This document shows, in pieces, positions 9,855 to 19,326 of a DNA stretch of 64,000 bases (within the stretch, counting starts at the first letter, position 1; every line of letters starts with the position of its first letter). Made by a program: the position numbers and the translations under genes. The stretch comes from DAOSXA01 sp964526835 (lineage in GTDB: Bacteria > Zixibacteria > MSB-5A5 > GN15 > FEB-12), in assembly GCA_964526835.1 (NCBI GenBank), contig CAZGMK010000005.1:62001-126000 (forward strand), written 5' to 3'. The notes beneath the pieces were generated by a model. That model was given only the letters and a program-made list of their open reading frames with translations. It did no database searches and was not told the DNA's origin.

Positions 9855-12800
9855 GTGAAGCGAACCACTCTCATAATTGCCTTGTTGTGCCTGTCTGCAG
9901 TTGCCTCGGCGGCGACATCGGCGCATGCCGGTGACCGGCTGCTACCGATGCACAAGCTGACCGATCCTGAGCCGAGCCACCCGCACGATACCATCGACAA
10001 TCGGGTACACCACACCTGCCTGGCCCCCAAACGGCCGCGTCGTGATATCCTGGGGCTCGAGCGAGAGAAACCGTGGTCGCTGCCGACCAAAGCCCTTGAC
10101 GATTTTGCCGACACGCTTCACTGCTTGATTCTGCGCTTCGATTTCCAGTACGAGGAGATAGACAATCCCAACACAACCGGTCGAGGCGTGATGAACGTAT
10201 CGCGCATCGGCGCCGCCGACTCTGCAGCGTACTACGATTCAACCGGCCACTGGGTCGATCCGCCGCCTCACAACGCCTTCTACTTCCACGTCCACATGAA
10301 GGCGCTTCGGAAGTACTGGGAAACCGTATCGGAGGGCAAAATCACTCTGACCTGGGACATCTACCCGGGCGGTTACACCTGGCGGCAGCTTGATTCGGCT
10401 CTGGCCGCCCCGGGAGCCATTGATACTGCCTGGATCGACTCGACATACGAGCTGCCTCATGAGATGTCTTTCTACGGGCGCTGCGGAACCGATCTTCCGG
10501 GCAATGAGGGCTTCATGGACATCATAGCCGGGCTTGAGAAGTACTTCGAGCACGGCCTGTATGTGGCCGATTCGGTCAGTCCGGAGATTGACTTCGGGCG
10601 GTACGATTCCTACTTCATGTTTCACGCCGGTTCGGATCGTCAGAACGACATCGGGTTCCCGACGACCTGCAACGATCTGTTCACCGGTTACATCAGTTAC
10701 TACGACACTGTCTGGGTCGACAACGACTCGACGGGAATTGTCGACGCCATGATGATGCCGGAATACACCAGCCAGGACAATCGAGCTACGGCTATGAATG
10801 CGGTTCTGGCCCACGAGTTCGGACACCAATTGGGTCTGGTTGACCTGTATCGCACCGATTACTTCATAACCTGCCTCGGTGACTTTGCTCTCATGGATAA
10901 CAACGGTTTCGGCGCCGCCATCGATTTCGGCTGGGACGTCGGCCGCACCTTCGGGGCAATGCCGGTCTATCCGAGCGCCTGGTCGCGAGCCTACCTGGGC
11001 TTCGTCGAAGTCCACGACTTTCGGGAAGGAACGGACATCGAGGTAGTGGCTGCCGAAATCCAGCGCGAAGGCGTGAAGATCGCCCGTGTTCCTATCTCGG
11101 AGAACGAGTACTACCTGATCGAAAACCGGTTGGTCGACACCGATGGCCGCGAAACCGCCATGCTGGCGGATCCCGCTACCAACGTCTTCCTTGGCCCTCA
11201 CGATGCTGAGACGCGCGAGTTTACCGGCGAATACGACTTCCTGATACCCGGATCCGGAATGTTGATATACCTCGTCGATGAGGCCGTGGCTTATATGAAC
11301 AACAACGCCCATACGGGCGACACGGTCAACAACTTCAACGACAATCGGCTGCAGTGGGTGGCGGGTGACCCCAACCCGATGCGCAAGTTCGTTACCCTGA
11401 TCGAAGCCGACGGCGTCATTGATATGAGCGGCTACTATCAGACCTATGGCGACTTCCGCTATGGCTGGGAGGGTGATATGTTCCGTGATGACCGCAATCG
11501 GCGGTTCACACCGAATACCAATCCCCCGACCATCGATCATACCGGCAACAACACGCGTATTCACATAGAGAATATCCAGCGGGTGCTGACCGATCAGGGA
11601 GGAATACTCCGGCGCAATGATTCGGTGATGAGCTTCGACGTATACACCGACAAGCTGATTGACGGCTTCCCCGTTCGGGCCGGCTTGTCGCAGATTCCGC
11701 TCTCACCGATCGTCGATGACCTCAACGGTGATGGAACCCCGGAGATCATCTTCGCTGCGGGCAACTACCTTAATGTGGCCACGATCAACGGCGGCAGCTT
11801 CCTTCACCAGGTGACCCAATGCGATCCCTGCCGTACCTATTACGACAGCGCCAGGGCGACGGTCCATCCCGGAAAGCTGCACCCCCTGCCCCTCTATGAT
11901 ACGACCATCGGTCCAATCAACGCCCATCCCGTAACCGGTGACTTCGCCCAGGAAATCACTTACAAGTATGTCGCCGTGGCCTCGGGTTTGGGTGATAGTG
12001 GATTGGTGAAGATCATCAGGCCGGCCGACGTCGACAATGACGGGTTGGCGGATCGGGCGGCCAATACTTTCACGACAATCGGCAATCCCTTGGCCATGGC
12101 GTTCGGATCCGACCTCTACGCATTGACCGACTCAGGCGTGGTTTACTACAAGGCGACCCAGGGTTCGATCCCCGCGATAGTGGGCGATTTGGATGAGGAA
12201 GAATACAATGGTCTGGTGCGATACGCCGAGGGCATCATCGTGCTGGCCGGGGATAGTCTGACCGAAAGTGGCTCGGGCGTCTCACGTCTGCATTTCATTT
12301 CGCCCGACGACTCGGTTAGCTTCGATTTGGGGGCGTACTACAATTTCGGTCCAATCATGGTCGATGCCGACCTGGATGACGACCCGGAAGTGGTCGCTTT
12401 CTCTCCGGCGGGCGACGGTATCCTCGCCACAGTCTCGGCGGTCGGGTCCTCGCCGCGGTTCTCGGTGTTGAAGGAGGCAGCCACCGGTTACCCGGTCACC
12501 ACCAATCCGATTGCAGCCGATATCGATGACGACGGTTATCCCGAGATTGTCATTGGCGGTACCAACAAGGTATATGCCTTCGATCGCCAACTGACGATCA
12601 AGAGCAGTTTCCCGAAGACCGCCAGCAGCCGCTATGTGAACGACAATGTCATCGCGGCGCCGATAGCCGCGGACCTGCATGTCGGCGGCAGTCCGGAGCT
12701 GGTCTTCCCGACGGCCAATGGCAATGTATGGTCGATCGGAGAGGATATCTCTTACGGCTTCCCGCTCTCCGGCGGCGAGATGGGTTTGGGATCGCCGCTC

Positions 12801-13262
12801 TACTTCCACGACAGCACGGGAGGCAAGCTGGCCTATCTGGGACTCGACGGCTGGCTGTATTGCTGGCTGGTTGACGCGGATTCCACCCGCAACTACTGGC
12901 CGATGTACGGAGCCGATCCGGCCGGAACATTCGTATTCGACCAGGCTCGACTGGGTGCGCCCCAACTCGCCTCTGAAACCTTGCCGGAAAACAAGTTCTA
13001 CAACTACCCCAATCCGGTCACCGACGGTGCGACCACCATCAGGTACTATCTCGGACGCGATGCATCCGAGGTCAGACTGAGCATTTACGATTTGTCCGGC
13101 AGAGTCCAGGCCGATCTCCAGGGTCCCACCAAAGGCGGACTTGACAACGAAGTAGTGTGGAACTGCGCCGATGTCACTCCGGGTGTCTATCGGTGTGTGA
13201 TAGAAGCGAGTTTTGACGGCCGCGTCGAGTCGGCGTTCACCGACATTGCCGTTATTCGCTGA
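9855..13262 (+). CDS. Secreted M6-like metalloprotease with FG-GAP repeats and type IX sorting domain
   Basis: This 1135-residue exported protein has a signal peptide (about 1-25) and a zinc-peptidase domain with HEFGH at 320-324 followed by GLVDLY, the arrangement of M6/immune-inhibitor-A-type gluzincins. The second half has calcium-binding FG-GAP/VCBS-like repeats (DLNGDGTPEI near 620, DADLDDDPEV near 835, DIDDDGYPEI near 890). The end (YNYPNP, SIYDLSGR, GVYRCVIEA) is a C-terminal sorting domain. It is therefore probable cargo of the type IX system encoded just upstream. The start is GTG 9855, eight bases after GGAGG. The natural substrate is unknown. Confidence 0.85.
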   Translation: MKRTTLIIALLCLSAVASAATSAHAGDRLLPMHKLTDPEPSHPHDTIDNRVHHTCLAPKRPRRDILGLEREKPWSLPTKALDDFADTLHCLILRFDFQYEEIDNPNTTGRGVMNVSRIGAADSAAYYDSTGHWVDPPPHNAFYFHVHMKALRKYWETVSEGKITLTWDIYPGGYTWRQLDSALAAPGAIDTAWIDSTYELPHEMSFYGRCGTDLPGNEGFMDIIAGLEKYFEHGLYVADSVSPEIDFGRYDSYFMFHAGSDRQNDIGFPTTCNDLFTGYISYYDTVWVDNDSTGIVDAMMMPEYTSQDNRATAMNAVLAHEFGHQLGLVDLYRTDYFITCLGDFALMDNNGFGAAIDFGWDVGRTFGAMPVYPSAWSRAYLGFVEVHDFREGTDIEVVAAEIQREGVKIARVPISENEYYLIENRLVDTDGRETAMLADPATNVFLGPHDAETREFTGEYDFLIPGSGMLIYLVDEAVAYMNNNAHTGDTVNNFNDNRLQWVAGDPNPMRKFVTLIEADGVIDMSGYYQTYGDFRYGWEGDMFRDDRNRRFTPNTNPPTIDHTGNNTRIHIENIQRVLTDQGGILRRNDSVMSFDVYTDKLIDGFPVRAGLSQIPLSPIVDDLNGDGTPEIIFAAGNYLNVATINGGSFLHQVTQCDPCRTYYDSARATVHPGKLHPLPLYDTTIGPINAHPVTGDFAQEITYKYVAVASGLGDSGLVKIIRPADVDNDGLADRAANTFTTIGNPLAMAFGSDLYALTDSGVVYYKATQGSIPAIVGDLDEEEYNGLVRYAEGIIVLAGDSLTESGSGVSRLHFISPDDSVSFDLGAYYNFGPIMVDADLDDDPEVVAFSPAGDGILATVSAVGSSPRFSVLKEAATGYPVTTNPIAADIDDDGYPEIVIGGTNKVYAFDRQLTIKSSFPKTASSRYVNDNVIAAPIAADLHVGGSPELVFPTANGNVWSIGEDISYGFPLSGGEMGLGSPLYFHDSTGGKLAYLGLDGWLYCWLVDADSTRNYWPMYGADPAGTFVFDQARLGAPQLASETLPENKFYNYPNPVTDGATTIRYYLGRDASEVRLSIYDLSGRVQADLQGPTKGGLDNEVVWNCADVTPGVYRCVIEASFDGRVESAFTDIAVIR

Positions 13263-13289
13263 TGAGGCTGAAGATAAGGAGCTGAAGAT

Positions 13290-14240
13290 ATGATAGGAAA
13301 GAAGATGTTGATCAGAAGCACAATCATTGCGGTCGTCCTGGTCTTGTCGTCCGGCGCCGCCTTTGGGGCAGGCCCTCACGGTGCAGCGGGCTCGGTTTTC
13401 GATCAGGAGTTGATAAAGACCAGGTACAATCTGCTCAAGGCCGACGAGAACCCGGACAGACCCGTGCATGACGACGCCGACTTGCCCCTGTCCCACTTCG
13501 TCCAGACTGAGGAGGCGTCGGTCGCATACAAGTCGCCGGCCAGAGCATTCTTGTATTCTTTGGCCGTACCCGGCCTGGGCCAGTACTACTACGGCAGCAA
13601 AATCAAGCCGGTCATCTTTCTGGGCGTCGAGGTTCTCGGCTGGGTGCAGGCTCTCAAGTATCACAGCAACGGTGAGGATATGACCGCCGCCTACGAGGCG
13701 TTTAACCGCGAACACTGGAGCAGGGGGAAATACTACGAGTTCCTGGAGTTCCACTACGATACTACTCACCCGCATCATCTTCCCGATACCAGCTTCCGTG
13801 AATTGGTAGAGACCCTTCCAGATGAAGAGAACCAGCAATTCTTCGAGATGACCGGCAAGTACGATCAGTTCGCCTGGGGTTGGGACGACGCCGAACTGGA
13901 AGGCCGCAGATGGTGGGAGAACTATCCGGAGGGGACTCCCGAGTGGTACCCGGACAAAATCATCACTACCAGCGACGTACCCTACTCTCAGAATCGCGAG
14001 ACATACGAGAACATGCGCGGAGCAGCCAACGACGAGTACAGCAAGTCGCTCCGGTATGTGTTCGTAATCATGGCCAACCACCTTGTCAGCGCCTTTGAAG
14101 CCTACTTCACGACCAAGCGTCACAACAATGCATTGCGCTACGAACAGGAATTCGCGCAGAGGCTGGACTTCGATGCGACGGTCAAGTCGTACCATACCTG
14201 GAAGGACACGCCATATCTGTCCTTCAGCTTTAAGTTCTGA
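13290..14240 (+). CDS. DUF5683-like envelope protein, copy 1
   Basis: The 316-residue product has a signal peptide (about 1-28) and, near residue 85, the segment YSLAVPGLGQYYYG followed by a hydrophobic stretch. This is the core motif of DUF5683-type proteins, which are common in FCB genomes and have unknown function. The remainder is acidic and aromatic. Near the C-terminus, VFVIMANHLVSAFEAYF is a possible second membrane helix, followed by a final LSFSFKF that resembles a terminal outer-membrane strand. AAGGAG lies 7 bases before ATG 13290. The next gene is a shorter paralogue, so the pair looks like a tandem duplication. Confidence 0.7.
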   Translation: MIGKKMLIRSTIIAVVLVLSSGAAFGAGPHGAAGSVFDQELIKTRYNLLKADENPDRPVHDDADLPLSHFVQTEEASVAYKSPARAFLYSLAVPGLGQYYYGSKIKPVIFLGVEVLGWVQALKYHSNGEDMTAAYEAFNREHWSRGKYYEFLEFHYDTTHPHHLPDTSFRELVETLPDEENQQFFEMTGKYDQFAWGWDDAELEGRRWWENYPEGTPEWYPDKIITTSDVPYSQNRETYENMRGAANDEYSKSLRYVFVIMANHLVSAFEAYFTTKRHNNALRYEQEFAQRLDFDATVKSYHTWKDTPYLSFSFKF

Positions 14241-14247
14241 GGCTGTG

Positions 14248-15054
14248 ATGAAGGTCAGGATCATCTTCTTTGCCGTGCTCTTTGTCCTTGGGGTGTGCGG
14301 CCTGGTGACGGCTCAGGATGTCGATCGGTCCGTTCAGCAGATGATGCAGGATGAGTTGCGTCGCCATGATCTCTTCTCCGGCTCCGCTGACAACGGCGGC
14401 TACGTCTTCGGCGCAGGAGGCGAGAAGAGCAACGACGGCGAGGACAATACCGGCCGGAAGTCCAGCACCAAAGCTTTCGGCCTGTCGCTGCTGGTCCCCG
14501 GCATGGGCCAGTATTACACCGGTAATGTCCGCACCGCCCGCTATTATTGGGCGGCTGAGGGTTTGAGCTGGCTGGCCTGGTTCGGCTTCCGCACCTACGG
14601 CGACTGGAGAGAGGATGACTATATCCGTTTCGCCGCTGAACATGCAGGCGCCGACCTGAAGGGCAAGCCGGATTGGCTTGTCGATATGGTGGGGTACTAC
14701 GACGATCTGAACCAGTATAACGAACTCGGTCGGGCCATTGCTCGCGAGAGGCCGTACCTGGCGCCGTCGTCAGGCAACGATTGGCAATGGCGGAGCATCT
14801 ACGACAAATTGGCGTTCCGTCAGATAAAGAACGGCAGCCGCGAGGCGTATCGGCGGGCGGACTTCATGTTGGGTATGATGATCATCAATCGGCTGGTCTC
14901 TGCAATTCACGCCGTCCATCTGGCGAAACAGACCGGCAAGCGTCTCGATGATCTGGCTGACGCTGACAGCGGTGGGGGCCTGCAGTACCGAGTTGAGGCC
15001 GACCCGTTCGCGGACGGTGTCCAGTTGGGTTTAACTCTGTTCAGGAGATTCTGA
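14248..15054 (+). CDS. DUF5683-like envelope protein, copy 2
   Basis: Paralogue of the preceding gene: signal peptide (MKVRIIFFAVLFVLGVCG), then LLVPGMGQYYTGN near residue 88 in the position of copy 1's PGLGQYYYG. A conserved C-terminal hydrophobic segment (MLGMMIINRLVSAIHAVHLAKQ) matches that of copy 1, and the end (LGLTLFRRF) is amphipathic and aromatic. ATG 14248 was chosen because the signal peptide begins there; the frame is open further upstream but would overlap copy 1. Its stop overlaps the start of the next gene (TGATG). Function is unknown, but placement inside a secretion and outer-membrane operon suggests envelope assembly. Confidence 0.7.
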   Translation: MKVRIIFFAVLFVLGVCGLVTAQDVDRSVQQMMQDELRRHDLFSGSADNGGYVFGAGGEKSNDGEDNTGRKSSTKAFGLSLLVPGMGQYYTGNVRTARYYWAAEGLSWLAWFGFRTYGDWREDDYIRFAAEHAGADLKGKPDWLVDMVGYYDDLNQYNELGRAIARERPYLAPSSGNDWQWRSIYDKLAFRQIKNGSREAYRRADFMLGMMIINRLVSAIHAVHLAKQTGKRLDDLADADSGGGLQYRVEADPFADGVQLGLTLFRRF

Positions 15055-16025
15055 TGACCCGGCGCGACCTGACAAGGATCGGTTGGGTCGTACTCGCCGG
15101 GTTGCTAGTGGTCCTGGCCTGCGGAGGACCGAAGTCACCGGGCGGCGAGCGACCGGAGCACCGGCCGACACCGGTGGCGCTGGTGGTCGAGCAGGTGATA
15201 TCCGGCAGGCTTCTCGGCGCCTCGCTTGAGACCCCCTTTGGAGTTGCTCGGTCCCCTATCAACCAATACTATCTCACCGATGCCGGGGCCAACCGGATCC
15301 TCCGTCTGGATGCCGATCTGAAGCCGGTCGATGATATCGGCGGGTTCGGATTCGGTGCCGGGCAATTCAGAAGCCCGGGGTTCTGCCATCTTGACAACGG
15401 CGGCAATCTCTGGGTGTCGGACGAGGGCAACCGGCGGGCGGTGCGGCTGGACGCGCGTCTCAATTTTGTCGACGAGTTGCGTCTGTTCGATGTCGATTCA
15501 CTGACCGATTTCAACCACCCCTCGGGCGTTGCCGTCTCGGATTACGGCGACTTGTGGGTGGCGGATCGAACCGGCAATCGCATCGCTGTCTTTGACAATG
15601 TCCTCCGCTTCGACCGAGTCACAGGGGACTTCGGTTACTCCGGCGGGCAGTTGACTTCGCCGGAGAAGATCATCGTCGAGCCTGACGGCGATTTCCTCGT
15701 CTGCGATGCCGGCGGCGCCCGCATAGTGAGGTACGATCAGTACGGCAACTATCGAGGCGAGACAAAACTCGATAAGCACCTATATCCTATCGCCGCCGCC
15801 CGTGACGGCGACAGGCTATGGGTGATCGATCACCATGGCTCCGCCTTGCTGTGTCTGGACGGGAAGGGGACTGTGTCGTTTCGCACCGGCCCGCAGTTGA
15901 TCGGAGACAGTACCCCCTTGCGCGAGCCGACGGATCTGACGATGCTGCCGGATGGCCGTCTCCTTGTTGTCGATTCCGGTAACGCGCGTCTGCTGTTGTG
16001 CAGGATTGTCATTGATCAACCGTGA
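15054..16025 (+). CDS. NHL-repeat beta-propeller lipoprotein
   Basis: A lipoprotein of 323 residues: lipobox VLAC with Cys23, then a Pro/Gly-rich linker and a six-bladed NHL-type propeller. Repeated motifs are visible, including FGVARSPINQYYLTDAGANRI, LWVSDEGNRRAVRLD, LWVADRTGNRIAVFD, FLVCDAGGARIVRYD and LLVVDSGNARLL. Such propellers act as binding scaffolds in the periplasm or at the inner face of the outer membrane. It is coupled by overlap to the genes on both sides, so a shared role with the DUF5683 pair and the following outer-membrane protein is likely. The ligand cannot be inferred. Confidence 0.82.
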   Translation: MTRRDLTRIGWVVLAGLLVVLACGGPKSPGGERPEHRPTPVALVVEQVISGRLLGASLETPFGVARSPINQYYLTDAGANRILRLDADLKPVDDIGGFGFGAGQFRSPGFCHLDNGGNLWVSDEGNRRAVRLDARLNFVDELRLFDVDSLTDFNHPSGVAVSDYGDLWVADRTGNRIAVFDNVLRFDRVTGDFGYSGGQLTSPEKIIVEPDGDFLVCDAGGARIVRYDQYGNYRGETKLDKHLYPIAAARDGDRLWVIDHHGSALLCLDGKGTVSFRTGPQLIGDSTPLREPTDLTMLPDGRLLVVDSGNARLLLCRIVIDQP

Positions 16026-19000
16026 GAAGATCACCGGTGCGTTTCTTGCACGCGAATATGCAGGAGGGAGCGGGGGAGGGTTAGCCCTTCCATGGATCCT
16101 CTGCGGGATTCTCCTGTTGTTGGCTCTTTCCCCCCAGACGTTCTCATCGCCGATCGAACGGATGTGGGTCGGGGACTCAATTCCCCGCACAGTACATATT
16201 GGCGCCAGCCTTGTTATGACGGGGAGCGACAGTCTCTGGTTTAACAGCCGCCTGCTCGAACCCGGGATCGACTACGAGTTCATGCCACGCCGTCAGGCCT
16301 TTGTGATAGAGAACCAATCACCGGTCGCGACCGACACGCTGCGGCTACGTTATCAACCCGCACCCGGCTGGTTGCAGTTGACCTATGGCCGGCAGCCGCC
16401 TCTGGACCCGTCTTTGGGACACGACAGGGACAGGGTGGATAAGAGACCTTCGCACTTGCCCCCTGCCGCCCGATCCGCCGCCAATGTAAGTATAACCGGC
16501 GCCAAGAGCCTGCGTTTCTCGGCCCGCTCGGATGGCTCTTCGGACTTCGGCCAGTCTCTCGATATTCGCATCGAGGGCATGCTGGCCACGAACCTCCGTG
16601 TGGCCGGCTCGGTCTCTGACCGGGGCTATGACCCCTCCTACGGGACGGCCAACAGCCGCCTGAACGAGCTCGATAAGATCAATCTCCTGTTGACATCACC
16701 TTCGTTCGTCGCTCAGGTCGGAGACATCTCAACGCCGCCGGCGCTTCAAATGGGTTCGGGCCGCCGTGTGTCGGGAATCTCGGGCTCAGTTCAGAGGTCG
16801 CGCTGGTCTGCACAGGGCCTGGCTGCACGCCCCAAGGGACGCTTTACGACAGTCAGGTTCTACGGCCGCGATGATCTGCAAGGCCCCTACCAAATCACGA
16901 CTCTGGGCCCGAGCCAGGCGATTGTGCCGGGCTCGGAGACGGTGTGGCTGGACGGGCAACGGCTGGAGCGCGGGGCCGATAACGACTACGTTATCGACTA
17001 TCCTACGGGACGGATAACCTTCGCCGTGAACAGCCCGGTCGACAGTCGCAGTCGAATCGAGATAGACTACGAACCTCTTGCAACTGAATATCGCCGCGAA
17101 ATGTTCGGCGGCGCTGCTGCGGTGACTCTCGGCGACTCCCTGCTGACTATCGAGACTCACTGGGTGCGGGAGGGTGATGACCCCGATCAACGGCTGACCG
17201 GTGAGCTGTCCGAAGTGGATCGCGACGCACTTCGCCTCGCCGGCGACAGCATGGCCCATAGGAGCGGCATAAGGCCCGATCCAAACGGCGGCTACGATCT
17301 GGTGGCTGACAGTCTGCCGGATTCGGTCTTTCATTATGTCGGAGAGGGGGCTGGCGAGTACTCGCTGACCTTCAGCTATGTTGGCCGGGGAGAGGGAGCC
17401 TATCAGTATGTCGGCGGCAACGTCTATACCTGGGCGGGCGAAGGAAACGGCGAATACTCCCCGCTGGTTCGGTTATTGCCCCCCGAGCGCACCGATTACT
17501 ATCGCATTTCGGCCGGGGTTAGTCAGGGCGCGATCGGCGAATTAAGCCTGGCCACCGAGCAGGCAGTTCACGACCGCAACCTGTTATCGCCCATCAACGA
17601 CGCCAACAACAACGGGGGTCTGTACGATCTCCAATGGAGGCAGGACTTCCGATGGAACGACGGCGACAACGGCTGGTCCTATGAGTTTCGCCGACGCGAC
17701 GCAGAATATAAGCAGCGTCGACGTCTGGACCGGGCCGATTTCGCATACGATTATTTCCTGCCCGATCTCGTGCCTTCCGACTGTGACGAATCCCTGCACC
17801 GGGCCGGCCTGGCCGTGACCCCGATTCCCGGTGTTACCTTTCGACCGAGTCTCTCGAGCCTGCGATATGCCGGATGGTACACGGGCGCCCGCGGAGCTGT
17901 TCAAGCAGAAGCGAAGCTGACCGATCGGCTACTCATCTCCGGGATTGCCGGTGCGGTTCGGACGGAACTTCAGGATACCGAACGTCGTCCGGAGGGGCGA
18001 ATCGACTTCCAGGAGGCGGGAATGCAGTACACGACTCCCGGCGTCGGAAGCTTTGGTGTTCGCTGGGAGCATGACCGTCGCAGGCATGACTACGACGGCC
18101 TTGATCGGGGGACGCGCTATCACCGTTTGACCGCATTATGGCGAACGGCGTACGAGAGCATTCGCTTCGAGTACCACGATGAGGACAGCCTGCGCTCCGC
18201 CTGGCGATTACTCACTGATCGTCAACGCCTGGTCGTCAACTCGCAACGTCGCCTCGGCTCGATGGGTTACTCTGCAACGTTGTCACAGCGGTGGCTGGAG
18301 AGTTCGTCGGGACGGGAAAGCTCCTTTATGGGACGGCTGAGTTACAACCTGCGGCTGAGTGCTCATCGCCTCGATCTGTCCGGGACCTACCTTATCTCGA
18401 ATGAGTCGCGACAGGCCCGAGGATTGACCTACCTTGAAGTTGATCCGGGTCAGGGAGACTACATCCTGGTCGACGGTCAGTACATTCCAGATCCCCACGG
18501 CAATTATATGCAGGTGGAAGAGGTTCTGTCGGACCAGGCGCGCGTGCGCAGGGGAGAAAAGTCCTTCCGCCTGCGCAAGGAATGGGCGTGGGGCAGGGTC
18601 GATCTTGACGCCGACATCGAAGAGGAACTACTCGACCAGGGAAACCGCGTATGGTGGTGGGCCGTGCCTGTCTACAGTGATCCCGAGCAACCGTATCTAT
18701 TCTATCGGCGGCGCTATCGAGCAGAGGCGCGACTCTGGCCGGTTGAAGGTTGGCATGTGATCAACTACCGAATCGAACAGAACCGTCACCAGCGTCAGGT
18801 GGCTGTCGGTTCTCCGGAGAGTGTCAATCAAGTGCAGCGGCTCACTCTGCGCCAGGGGATCGGTCTGTGGCGACTGAGCCAGGAGGCCCGCCTGTTCGAG
18901 TACTCTCGCGATGCATACTATTCAGGCAGCGGGAAGGTCGACGGCTACCGTTTGCGAGCCGGTGTGCAGCACCTGAGCGTGTGGGGAGAAAACGGCGCCG

Positions 19001-19326
19001 GCCTGGTGTATCGCCGGGCTGAATCCGCGCTTAGCCAGGTCTCGGAGCTTCTGGCGGTCGAGCTTCGGCACCGTCTGCCGCTGCCGGGCCAGGGGGAGGT
19101 GCGGGCCTCGGCGGAACTCTACCGGCAATGGCTGGACGACAGAAGCGCGTCTGTCACATATACTCTGACCGACAATCACGATGGATCCAGGGGCGTCAAC
19201 TGGTCGCTCTCTTGGCGCTGGCGGGTGAAGTCCGATTGGCGCATCTCGGTGTCATTCAATGGGCGTCATACCGATGATCGCTCTGCCCGCATCTACGGTC
19301 GAAGTGAAGTGGTGGCGGGTTTCTAA
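16012..19326 (+). CDS. Large outer-membrane beta-barrel protein (SprA-like N-terminal motifs), function unknown
   Basis: About 1100 residues with a signal-like segment (GLALPWILCGILLLLALSPQ). The N-terminal third has blocks seen in a conserved FCB outer-membrane family and in the start of SprA: SVSDRGYDPSYGTANSRLNELDK, a DDLQGPYQI segment, and VWLDGQRLERGADNDYVIDYPTG, that is, LxxGxDxxIDY. The remainder alternates hydrophobic and polar residues with many aromatics, as in long barrels, and ends in GF. SprA is the type IX translocon but is about twice as long, so I do not call it that. The start is uncertain: TTG 16012 gives a 14-base overlap with the lipoprotein gene, and ATG 15952 is an alternative with a longer overlap. 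The stop overlaps the BamA-like gene (TAATG). Confidence 0.65.
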   Translation: MINREKITGAFLAREYAGGSGGGLALPWILCGILLLLALSPQTFSSPIERMWVGDSIPRTVHIGASLVMTGSDSLWFNSRLLEPGIDYEFMPRRQAFVIENQSPVATDTLRLRYQPAPGWLQLTYGRQPPLDPSLGHDRDRVDKRPSHLPPAARSAANVSITGAKSLRFSARSDGSSDFGQSLDIRIEGMLATNLRVAGSVSDRGYDPSYGTANSRLNELDKINLLLTSPSFVAQVGDISTPPALQMGSGRRVSGISGSVQRSRWSAQGLAARPKGRFTTVRFYGRDDLQGPYQITTLGPSQAIVPGSETVWLDGQRLERGADNDYVIDYPTGRITFAVNSPVDSRSRIEIDYEPLATEYRREMFGGAAAVTLGDSLLTIETHWVREGDDPDQRLTGELSEVDRDALRLAGDSMAHRSGIRPDPNGGYDLVADSLPDSVFHYVGEGAGEYSLTFSYVGRGEGAYQYVGGNVYTWAGEGNGEYSPLVRLLPPERTDYYRISAGVSQGAIGELSLATEQAVHDRNLLSPINDANNNGGLYDLQWRQDFRWNDGDNGWSYEFRRRDAEYKQRRRLDRADFAYDYFLPDLVPSDCDESLHRAGLAVTPIPGVTFRPSLSSLRYAGWYTGARGAVQAEAKLTDRLLISGIAGAVRTELQDTERRPEGRIDFQEAGMQYTTPGVGSFGVRWEHDRRRHDYDGLDRGTRYHRLTALWRTAYESIRFEYHDEDSLRSAWRLLTDRQRLVVNSQRRLGSMGYSATLSQRWLESSSGRESSFMGRLSYNLRLSAHRLDLSGTYLISNESRQARGLTYLEVDPGQGDYILVDGQYIPDPHGNYMQVEEVLSDQARVRRGEKSFRLRKEWAWGRVDLDADIEEELLDQGNRVWWWAVPVYSDPEQPYLFYRRRYRAEARLWPVEGWHVINYRIEQNRHQRQVAVGSPESVNQVQRLTLRQGIGLWRLSQEARLFEYSRDAYYSGSGKVDGYRLRAGVQHLSVWGENGAGLVYRRAESALSQVSELLAVELRHRLPLPGQGEVRASAELYRQWLDDRSASVTYTLTDNHDGSRGVNWSLSWRWRVKSDWRISVSFNGRHTDDRSARIYGRSEVVAGF

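Noticed and set aside
10239..11564. A 441-codon open frame on the minus strand
   Set aside because: It is antisense to the M6-type metalloprotease, including its HEFGH region, and has no start signal.
12282..14264. A 660-codon open frame on the minus strand
   Set aside because: It lies opposite two well-supported genes, spans their boundary and has no family similarity. It is a by-product of GC-rich codon use.
16012..19326. Calling the large barrel protein SprA/Sov, the type IX translocon
   Set aside because: Only N-terminal motifs are shared, and the length is about half that of SprA. Such motifs occur in other FCB outer-membrane proteins.
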